From: Bolinopsis microptera
Lineage: Eukaryota > Ctenophora > Tentaculata > Lobata > Bolinopsidae
DNA length: 64,000 nucleotides
Direction: 5' to 3'
Assembly: GCF_026151205.1 (NCBI RefSeq)
Contig: NC_087083.1
Span: forward strand, 11,592,944-11,656,943
Below, in pieces: positions 11,701-23,700 of this stretch (the stretch's first letter is position 1; every line of letters begins with the position of its first letter). The notes under the pieces are model-generated. The model was given only the letters and a program-made list of their open reading frames with translations. It was not told the DNA's origin and searched no databases. The position numbers and the translations under genes were made by a program.

Positions 11701-14700
11701 ATTATTAAGATTCCTTGATGTTAGAGCAGAAATAGTTTTATATATATTATAGTTTTAAACTATTTTCACAACTACAATTAAATACATTTATTAAGGATGT
11801 AACAAAAGGTATATGTATAATGTTGATTTAGAGGGTTCCTAATCCCCCTCCATTCTCAACCGGAGTTTCACTTTCACAATATATAAAAATAGTAAAGTTA
11901 ATGGACTTTGAAATCCCAAGGTTATAAACGAACTACTTTGAGCCGAGTAACCGGAGTAACCAAGTAACCGGAGTAACCAAACTGTAATGACACAAACTGA
12001 AAGTAGAGATTAAATCAATATAGCCAGGAGAGTAATTTGGTGCTAGTAATATTAAGAAATTAAAGTTTGATAATAATAATATTAAGAACCCTCCCGCAGA
12101 TATCCAAGCTAATGCGTACCAGCTGTGTGGGGTGGTTGACATGACAACCCCTCCTGCCACAGCACTCCCACTAGGACAGCGCAAAGTAGGTCTCCGGGCT
12201 GAGGAGGACTCCAATACTGCCCTGGTAACTACTAGTACTGATATCAGCGGGGCCTTCTGCTTCAAAGTGTCACCAGGTCTGTTGCTTTAAACACTTTACC
12301 TTCTCATTTTGATGGTTAGTCAAAACCTTCCTGTTGGACTGGTTTAGTCCTCCCTAATTGCACAATTAATTAAGATCACTTTGTTTTGCGCGTGTGTCCG
12401 GTTATTGAACCCAAGTTAGGTAACGAACACGTCACCACTAAACGTTATGACGTCACCACTAAACGTTATGACTCATGACACTATATATACAATATACACC
12501 GTACTGTTTCAGCAAGGGTTTAAATCAAAATATTTCAAGTTTCTGTATTATATTTTCGTTTTAACTAGATGAGCTTTATATTGTTTATATTGGGTGACCT
12601 GAATGAAACCTGAGGGAAATCCTTAGAACAGGGTAAATTGTGTTTTTTCGCAATATTGTTTGCTCAAATGTTGAGGGAGATATTTCTGTGGGCAGGATTT
12701 ACATTAGGGCACAGTGGGCCCCTTTTGGCACCCCTCCCTAAAATTGAACAAATTAGATGATTTTAGCTAGGATACGCCCGTGGGGGGGGGGCCAATGGCA
12801 TAAATGGAGAAAATGGAGAATTACTCATGGGTTTTTCCATTTTCTCCATAGAAAAAGTCTCCATTTTATGCCATTTTATGCCATTTTATGCCATTGAAAA
12901 CCTGAAAAATTTAGAATTTCGAGAAAAATTATTTAAAAAAAAGATATTTTCGGCCAATAATGAACAGAGTATCATGAAACATGGAGAAAAGTGGTTTTCA
13001 GAAAAACTTTGAAAAATTTTGACTTAGAAAATTTTCGGTCCGAGTCATTTTCGATACGTACATCCCGTATCGAGAGCTCACGATTCCGAGCTCGTGTTGC
13101 GAAGGGGAGGCCTGCCTTCCGAGATCGCATTACCTCGAGTCCAAAATTGTGTATCGAGGGGGAAAATATTTTCGGCAAATAATGATCAGGGTAGCATGAA
13201 ACGTGGAGAAAAGCGGTTTTCAGAAAAAATTTGAAAAATTTTGACCGAAAAAATATTTTTGGCTTATAATGAACAAGGTAGCATGAAACGTGGAGAAAAG
13301 TGTTTTTCAGAAAAACTTTGAAAAATTTTGACTAAGAAAATTACCCCTCGGTACACAATTTTGGACTCGAGGCTTCCCCCTGGTAATGCGATCTCGGAAG
13401 GCAGGCCTCCCCTTTGCAACACGAGCTCGGAATCGGGAGCTCTCGATACGAGAGGTACGTATCGAGAATGACTCGGGCCGAAAATTTTCTAAGTCAAAAT
13501 GTTTCAAAGTTTTTCTAAAAACCACTTTTCTCCACGTTTTATGCTACCCTCTTCATTATTAGCCGAAAATATTTTTTTGGTTTTTCGGTTTATCGAAGTC
13601 TGCACGTACCCCTCGATAGTCGATACACAAATTTGGACTCGAGGCTTCCCCCTGGTAATGCGATCTCGGAAGGCAGGACTCCCCTTTGCAACACGAGCTC
13701 GGAATCGGGAGCTCTCGATACGAGAGGTACGTATCGAGAATGACTCGGGCCGAAAATTTTCTAAGTCAAAATGTTTCAAAGTTTTTCTAAAAACCACTTT
13801 TCTCCACGTTTTATGCTACCCTCTTCATTATTAGCCGAAAATATTTTTTTGGTTTTTCGGTTTATCGAAGTCTGCACGTACCCCTCGATAGTCGATACAC
13901 AAATTTGGACTCGAGGCTTCCCCCTGGTAATACGATCTCGGAAGGCAGGCCTCCCCTTTGCAGTGCGAGCTTGTTTCGACTTTCGAGGATGTAGGTCTCA
14001 CTTCTCAGTGCCTATTACTCTCCCCTATTACTCACTCCTGCTGTAGCCTGTAGAAATAACTTTACACTAGGCTTGAGTAATTATGAGTTTGCCTGAAGTG
14101 TGCCTCTACTAACCTAGTATAAGCATCTAGTAGCCTATTATGAGCTTTCATAAGCTTGTTACGCCCCTAGTAAGCGTAAATAAACATGTTAGGATGTCCA
14201 ATTTAGGTGTTAAATGGTGTTAAAGATGAAATTTCGAAGACAAAATTCATGGCATAAAATGGAGAAAATGGAGAATTACTCATGGGTTTTTCCATTTTCT
14301 CCATAGAAAAAGTCTCCATTTTATGCCATTTTATGCCATTTTATGCCATTGGCCCCCCCCCCCCCCCCCCCACGCCCGTAAAATCTCTAAAAAGTGTGTT
14401 TCTAGAGCAAAACGCGCATTTTTGCTAACTGTAGTTAAGTTTTTCCAAATTGTTCCACATTCGAACGACGATTCGTTCGATCTTATCTGTAAGCCCTGAA
14501 ATGTTGAGCAATTCTTACCAAAATCAACTGAGTCATTTAACGGTAACGTGTAGGTTGTTCCCCTTCAAAAACCCACACCCTAGATTAAACCATATTCTTC
14601 TGCGACCTTTTCGACCGGAGAATTATCAAAATAAGCTCCAACTTAGTAATTAGTTGTTAGAATAAAAAACACTTGGATTTTGGAAGATGAGATTATCACA

Positions 14701-17700
14701 AACTTGTCAATTTCAGGGAAATATATTCTCCAGAGTCTGATCGGTACACAAGAGCACCGTGACGGACTCCGTCTGACCCCACTGAATGTGGAGGTAGAAG
14801 TAACCAGCACACCAGTAGATGGTGTCCACTTCTCCCAATCCCTCGCCACTCTGCATGGCACTGTCAAGTGTATTGGGGAGGATTGTGGTTCTGTGAGTGT
14901 ACATGTGTCCTCTAATACAGGTACCTACACTGCTGAGGTACAAGGTGGCATATGGAGGCTCAGTGGTCTACTACCCGGAGAGTATAAGGTATGTGCGGTA
15001 TGTAAGGTATGTAAGGTATATGCGGTGTGTGGTATGTGTGGTATGTGTGGTATGTGTGGTATGTGTGGTATGTAAGGTATGTAAGGTATGTAAGGTATGT
15101 AAGGTATGTAAGGTATGTGCACTTACTTCTCGTATTATTACAGGTGCAGTGTATGGAAATCTCGCGTCCGCCTAACTAGCGCAATTCTTGTTTAATATTT
15201 ACATGCTTATTATATTATATTATGATATAGTATGATATATTATATTATATGATATATTATATTATGATATATTATGATATATTATATGTATATATATTAT
15301 ATAATTGTCTCAGCATGAACTTTGTCTCAGAAAAGCTTTATGAATGACTGATTTTGACCTATATTTAGTGTTAGTTCTTTAATTTTAAGCTTCACTCTCT
15401 GATTTTAGTATGATAGCAGTCCTAATATAACTTTTATCATGATAGTTTCTAGGATGACTAGATTAAACACTGCTGAGTATAAGTTTATCTTAAACTTGAA
15501 TTTATTATTATTATTATATGGAAACAAGTTGTAGTTTCTAATAGCTAGGTAGGGGGGGGGGTCCAAGGGGAACTTTGGGGAACTTTGGGAAAGTCCCCCA
15601 AGATTTCTGAAGTTCCCCAAAAAAAAGTTCCCCAAAACTCCCCAAAGTTCCCCAAAATTCCCCAAAATTATTCAAAATTATTCAAAATTTCTCTAATATA
15701 CATTAATACCCATTAATGTTAACATGTATGTTATTATAAGGTATAATCTTAACTTACTTGTTGATACTTGCAGCATGATAATTTTTTTGGCATAATAATT
15801 TTTTTGGGGAATTTTGGGGAACTTTCTGAAGTTCCCCAAAAAAAAGTTCCCCAAAATTCCCCAAAATTATTTGTTTCATTGATAATTTTTTGGGGAACTT
15901 TGGGAAAGTCCCCCAGGTTTCCTGAAGTTCCCCAAAAAAAAGTTCCCCAAAACTCCCCAAAGTTCCCCTTGGACCCCCCCCCCCCCCCCCCCTAGGTAAA
16001 GTAAGGTTTTAGACCTTAAGACTTTAAGACATGTAACATGTTTTAAGGTGTACTTGAACCTAAATTTATATTTATCTATAGTGTATACTTATACTCCCAT
16101 TTAGTGAAAACAATGTTAGTTGCTGTTTATACAGGTGACGATAGAGTACCCTGCCTGGTGTTGGAAGGAGACAGAGCAGACAGTAACTGTGGAGGATGTG
16201 TTGGAGACACCCTCCTTCGAGCAGTCTGGTGCGTAACTTCATACACTATATATATTTTATATTATATGTGTAATGTGGGCCCATACTTGTGCAGGAGGTG
16301 CTTTTTGCTCTCAACATCTGTGTTTTGGTGACCCTCAGGTCCTTTGATTACATACATTTTGTCCTAGAAAATCTGATTTTATCGGAGTCTTATACTTTTG
16401 AGAATAATTAATGTTGTTCATTCATTGTGTAAATTTGTATGTAATTGATTGATTTGAAAGATTTCAATAAAAAAAATTGGAGAAATCCAGCTTCAAGAGT
16501 GCTCTACCCGGGAGGGGAGTGTTGTACAAATAAAACGGCGATTCTACAAATTTAAAGTTTCATGCAAACGCATGAATAACTTCCTATTACAAAATCCATA
16601 TTTCCTATTTACTTTCTATTACTTCCTATTATTAAATACATATTATTTTATATTATATATAATATGTTATAAATAAGGCCAAAAATCGCGGCGACGCGAC
16701 AAGCCAAAGCTAAAGTAGGTAAAATCGCGGCAAATTCGCGGCGAAAGATAATATTTTTGCAGAGCTAAGTTAGATTTCATATACCGGTATTTGTAAACTA
16801 TTCATTTGATCGGCTCATGTCCCATGATAATGTTATATCAAATTTTGCCGACAATCAACAATTCTATAATATCTACACTTCCCATTATCTGTGTAGAACG
16901 TCGCTTTCCTAAATTCAGCCACTCTAACGGAAGCAGTCACATTGCTGATTGCCCTATTTTGAAACGGCCTACCGTTTACTAAGTTACTAATTACTATACG
17001 TAGGTTTGATATAATATCAATGAACTTTGTTTTTCTTCATTTACTTTTTAGGAATAAGTATTGTGACTAGTTTTAACCGTTACATCCACCAGGTTATATT
17101 ATGAAACTGGAAGTGTCGCACGCGGCTCAACTAAACTTCTCTGTAGTGCAGGATAACGAGCATACTGACTTTGGAACATTTAGCTTGGAGAAGGGAACCA
17201 ACAGGTATATTTACTTCTTTACTTGTACTAATGCATATAATTACATATTATGACGTGTACCTGACCTTTATAATGTTTTAAAGGTCGCTCTATATATTGA
17301 TTGATGGAGCCCCGTTGACAGAAATTACTCTGAACATAACTAGTCGAAAACACGTTCATTTTTCCTTTTAAGATTTCTAAAATTTATTAAAAATTTAACC
17401 ATTTCTAAGCTACATGGACTGATTCCTGTCCACTTTTTGGAATTCTTCCACCAGGTGATTAGGTACCTTGCCAACTGTGTGAAAGCTCACCTTGAACCGA
17501 GCTAACGAGCTCACCTTGAATCGAGCTATCAAGCTCACCTTGAACCGAGCTAACCAGCTCACCTTGAACCGAGCTATCAAGCTCACCTTGAACCGAGCTA
17601 ACCAGCTCACCTTGAACCGAGCTAACCAGCTCACCTTGAACCGAGCTAACAAGCCCACCTTGAACCGAGCTAACCAGCTCACCTTGAACCGAGCTAACCA

Positions 17701-20700
17701 GCTCACCTTGAACCGAGCTAACAAGCCCACCTTGAACCGAGCTAACCAGCTCACCTTGAACCGAGCTAACAAGCTCACCTTGAACCGAGCTAACCAGCTC
17801 ACCTTGAACCGAGCTATCAAGCTCACCTTGAACCGAGCTAACCAGCTCACCTTGAACCGAGCTAACAAGCTCACCTTGAACCGAGCTAACGAGCTCACCT
17901 TGAATCGAGCTAACCAGCTCACCTTGAACCGAGCTAACCAGCTCACCTTGAACCGAGCTAACAAGCTCACCTTGAACCGAGCTAACCAGCTCACCTTGAA
18001 CCGAGCTATCAAGCTCACCTTGAACCGAGCTAACCAGCTCACCTTGAACCGAGCTATCAAGCTCACCTTGAACCGAGCTAACCAGCTCACCTTGAACCGA
18101 GCTATCAAGCTCACCTTGAACCGAGCTAACCAGCTCACCTTGAACCGAGCTAACCAGCTCACCTTGAACCGAGCTAACAAGCTCACCTTGAACCGAGCTA
18201 ACCAGCTCACCTTGAACCGAGCTATCAAGCTCACCTTGAACCGAGCTAACAAGCTCACCTTGAACCGAGCTAATGAGCTCACCTTGAACCGAGCTAACCA
18301 GCTCACCTTGAACCGAGCTAAGTCTTGTTATTGTAAGTGGTCACGTCCTAACCACCGTAAGAGTTCAAGTTAATAGATCCCACTACCGGAGAGTCACCTT
18401 TTTCTTAACGTGAACGTCTTTGTGAGAAGTGATGCTAAAGAGCGCCTTCCCTCGCCAAACACTTTGAAATTGACTTGGAACAACTGTTCGAGACATGTAG
18501 AATAAACAATTTTACATACACCTTCAGGGAGACCTTAATACTGATTCTGAAGTTGTCGTAAGATGTTGATTACATAAGCCGTACTAACTACAGACGAAGT
18601 CGAAAAAAAACCGACAAAACTGTCGGAAAAAATGATCCAAGTTGTGCGGAAAAAATCATATTTTTCGAAAAAGGGGAATTTAAATCAGGGTTTTACTCCA
18701 TTGGCGATTTTTTTCGTCTTTTGTGGTCTTTTGGCCACAGAATCCACATTTAAACAGATATTTAACTGTGTGCGCTCGGAGTCCGGGACCGGGACCCCCT
18801 CAAAAGTTAGGTCACGGGCCCTAGGAAGCCTGTACAACCTATGCAACCAGTGCAGCTGTCAATATGATTTTATTCAGGTTCTGTTTGAAGAAGCCTGGTG
18901 TCTATAACCTAGTGCCGTATGCGTGTCACAAGTTTGAATCATCCTCCTATCAGTTCAACACAGCTGAGTCCAACGAGCTAATCCTTACTGCTACTCAACA
19001 TCTTGTTACTGGTATGGTCACTCAATCACATCTTACACTTCGTTAATGTTATTAACGTTTTATTAATGTTACTACACTATCAAGCCTCTTCATACTTCAT
19101 AGTGATCATTTCACTATTCCAAGCAATTAGCAAATATCACGGTAATTATTGGTTGTACTATTCTTCTCACAGTCCTATTTTATTATGATAAAATGTGGCC
19201 TCATTTTACCCTGTATTATATGATATATACATATATTATGTATAATGTACATAATTATAATACTTGTAACTCAGGTACAATGAAGTTGAAGCACACAGCG
19301 GGACAGGTTCAGGTAATCCTGACTAACATAGACACACATGATAAAATAACATTAGAGGCAGTAGCTTCTGGGGAGCCAGATGATGAGGGAGACACTCTCT
19401 TTACTTACCAGACTTGGAGCCCACCTAATCAGGTTACATAATCACGCAATTATAAGACCCAAATAGTTTGTCTAGATCATAGTTTTAGTTATAACTAAAA
19501 TTGTCGTAAACCAAATAATATTGTTGATTTAAATAATTTCGTTTTTTATCTTAGTGGCATAATTTTAACGTTTATTAAACGAGCATTTTCAGAAGTTCTG
19601 AAAATTAACCACGTGACTCATACTTCCATAATATGGACTGCTCAAAATATTAAATCCATTGTTGTTGGTATGGGCACCGAAATGTTAACAAGAATTGTGT
19701 CCGTTTCCTTGACGCGGGGGCGGATGCTAGATTTGTATCCACTGCATGCTTTAATGAGTTATTACTTCATGATAGCATGATACAGTATAACCCAGTAACC
19801 TTATTAGATCTCACGTGATCATTGAAAATACGGTTTATAATGTAAATGGGTCCCTGATCGAGCGAGAGTGTAAGGCTCGCAACTTCCCCTAATTACCCCT
19901 AATTACCCCTTACTTGGTCTGGTTACTTCGTCTGGAGTGCTTGTGAAACAGTACTGTGAGGAGATAAACCATTCTACCCTGATCTCCAAAATCCCTCTTT
20001 TTCACTATTTTACATTCGTAACCATACTTTACTTATTTAGCACCCCCTGGAAGCGATCTGGTAATCACGACCAGGTATTATAGGAAACGCTTAAATTTGT
20101 GATTACCTTACTCGGGAATATTATGACTGGGATAAAGTGGTGGGTTATGGAAAATTCCGCCATATTTTCCCCGGTCATTAATTTTCCCAGTCATAAATTA
20201 ACCCGCTATAATATTCCCGAGTAAAGTAGCTAATTAGCCAATTATCTAATGAGATATGTAATGGATATGTAATTGCAGCATTACCTGGTGAAGCCCACTT
20301 CCGAGAACCTGCTCTTCACACCCGTCTCTCAAACTACTGTAGTTTGGGATATCACGTGTCCTACCGTTATCCCCGGCTTCAGTGGCCAACCCGGTACATT
20401 CGTCTCAGGTACATTTATTAGTTAATTAATTAATTAATGATATGAATTCTGTTGGTCATAACATGATAGTTTAGTATCAGCCTGTTAGAGGGCTGTTTGT
20501 TATTTGTCCCCAAAATGGCGGTTAATAGCCAATCAGCATTGTAACTACATACCGAGTTTCTTAATGTTATTTTATATTCCAGAATTCCTTATGTCGGGAA
20601 ATATTCGTTTCGGAAGAGGGTGTCTTATCATTACAACTAAATTTAAACCACCAGGAAAAGTGACTCCAGCAGTGCGAGGGGTTTTAATTACACTGACCTC

Positions 20701-23700
20701 CCCGGACAGTGCGGATCTCAAGTTAACTCAGATAACAGATGATAACGGAGTATACAGTATCGGTCCTCTTCACAATAACCTACATTACCAGGTCTACCAG
20801 GATAACATGTTATCTTAGTTCAAACCCAAGATAGCATCATTATTATAATTCGGAAGTTTCTGTACGTACAATGTACGTACGACCGCCCACGTTTGATTAG
20901 GTAAAAATCAAAAGGTTGCATAGTTATGCGTGGTAGTAAGTCATACCAGAAAGAATCATTTCAATTGGGCACTCAGTGACTGAGCTATTAAGGCCAACGT
21001 ATGGGTACTGACTTTTGCCCCCCCCCCCCCCCCCCCCTGTACTTTGCTTTAAGACTTCTCAGTTCTCAAACAGCCCCCTCCTCAAGCTACCCCTAAACAT
21101 TATCTGTTTTGAAGGTGTCTGCAGAGAAACAGTTCTCAAACAGCCCCCTCCTCAAGCTACCCCTAAACATTATCTGTTTTGAAGGTGTCTGCAGAGAAAC
21201 AGTTCTCAAACTCTCAAACAGCCCCCTCCTCAAGCTACCCCTAAACATTATCTGTTTTGAAGGTGTCTGCAGAGAAACAGTTCTCAAACAGCCCCCTCCT
21301 CAAGCTACCCCTAAACATTATCTGTTTTGAAGGTGTCTGCAGAGAAACAGTTCTCAAACAGCCCTCTCCTCAAGCTACCCCTAAACATTATCTGTTTTGA
21401 AGGTGTCTGCAGAGAAACAGGACTACGACATTATCAAGAGCGAGGAAGGAGGACATGACTTTGTTGCTATAAAACTTAGCAAACTTACTGTATCTATTAA
21501 CATAGGTCAGATATCTTTTATTTTTCATTAATTTCAGTGTACCTCAAAACGCGGAATTTTGTTTTACAAGGAAATTTCTGCTACATTATTTCTGAATATT
21601 ACTATATAAATAAGAATTGTTGCAATTGTTTTTCAAATGTATGGTGCTAACAAATATAAAATTAACGAGTACACGCACAGGTGAGGGAGTGCTGCCAGGG
21701 GTGCTAGTGTCAGTGTCCAGTACTAAGGGCTACCGTAACAATGTTCTGCTGGAGGATGCACCTCTTGTTCTCTCTGGACTCGTTCCTGGCGACTACTATA
21801 TAAGGTATTAATATTCTAATTACAATATACCTGACTACTATATAAGGTATTAATATTCTAATTACAATATCAATCAAAAGAAGTTATGCACGAAATGAGA
21901 TGTTTAACTGTATTTCATAGTAGATGGCTGAAACTATTTGTGAGGCCTCTTCAAGGTCTGTAGAACCAAGACAAATTCTGAGCCCAAATATTCAGACTGT
22001 AGAAATAGCCTTTTTGGTCACGCCCATTTGTGTTATATTCCAAATAGTTACCTTAGCTTCTAAACATCGTAGAGATTTTTAGATAGGCTCAAATCAACCG
22101 CAATGGCCACATTTATCTACAACTTATAAAGCAATATATGCCAAAAAAGACTAATTTTGGAGTTATTAATTTAAAAATTGAATTAATTATTATATACACA
22201 AATCAAGCGTTACATTTCAGCCATACAAAATTACAATGACATTATTTTGATATATTATTACTAATGGAAAAATGGTAAAAGCGCCTAGAATGCGCTTATA
22301 AGCTGATCATAATCGTTCTCAGCGATTCCAACGCGACTTTCAAGTAGGATTGGCGATTATAAGTGGTGGAAAAGCGGTCGGCCAGATAAGCGATTCGTAG
22401 TCTTTTTATCGAACCATTTATAAGCGATTTTAAGCGCTTATAAGTTGGTTACAATTTAGCAGTTTGTAAATCACTAAAAAAGCGCTAAAAATCCATTTTT
22501 CAATTTTTGGCATTTTAACGACTCACAAACTTAGATTAAGGAAATTTAAGTTTGACTTATATCTATATTTTCTGAAATTTGTGTGCAATTCTGACAGGAA
22601 TTACGTGAGTTATTCAAGGGTTGCGTGTGGACTGTGGGTAGTTACTTCTGGGCCACCCTGTATCGCTAAAAAACGATTATAAGCGGTGTTTTTTTTTAAG
22701 CGCTTAATAAGCAGATAAGCGATTATCAGTGCAGATCAGAAAATTTCATTTGTGGAAACCTGCCGAAAAATTCTCGTGATACTCAACACTACCAGGCTGC
22801 AGCTGGAGTGAGAAACATAATGTAAAACATCTGTACAATTTATTTTGGCTGAACCAAAAGACTGCGGTTAGACCATAATTACATTGGTGCTGACCCTACC
22901 TAAAATACAGAATTTAAATCTTTAATAACTGATCAAGAGACGAAATTACAATTTATACGATACCTTCTCTACTGGTGATGTACTACTGGTAATGTACTAC
23001 TGGTGATGTACTACTGGTGATGTACTACTGGTGATGTACTACTGGTAATGTACTACTGGTGATGTACTACTGGTAATGTACTACTGGTGATGTACTACTG
23101 GTGATGTACTACTGGTAATGTATTACTGGTGATGTACTACTGGTGATGTACTACTGGTAATGTACTACTGGTAATGTACTACTGGTAATGTACTACTGGT
23201 AATGTACTACTGGTGATGTACTACTGGTGATGTACTACTGGTGATGTACTACTGGTGATGTACTACTGGTGATGTACTACTGGTGATGTACTACTGGTAA
23301 TGTACTACTGGTGATGTACTACTGGTGATGTACTACTGGTGATGTACTACTGGTGATGTACTACTGGTGATGTACTACTGGTGATGTACTACTGGTAATG
23401 TACTACTGGTGATGTACTACTGGTGATGTACTACTGGTGATGTACTACTGGTGATGTACTACTGGTGATGTACTACTGGTGATGTACTACTGGTGATGTA
23501 CTACTGGTGATGTACTACTGGTGATGTACTACTGGTAATGTATTACTGGTGATGTACTACTGCACTGGTAATGTACTACTGGTGATGTACTACTGGTAAT
23601 GTACTACTGGTAATGTACTACTGGTGATGTACTACTGGTGATGTACTACTGGTGATGTACTACTGGTGATGTACTACTGGTGATGTACTACTGGTAATGT

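Noticed and set aside
12972-14046. Open frames in both directions repeating RTSRIESSRFRARVAKG
   Set aside because: They arise from inverted and direct copies of one non-coding block within foldback element FB1.
14680-15175. Open frame running from NOMO exon 6 into VCKVCAVCGMCGM repeats
   Set aside because: The frame continues past the real donor at 14989; the cysteine-rich tail is translation of the donor-site array in the intron.
17410-18373. Two opposing open frames of about 295 codons (LARFKVSW and LTLNRANQ repeats)
   Set aside because: Both are by-products of a 24-bp minisatellite inside a NOMO intron; no non-repetitive coding sequence is attached.
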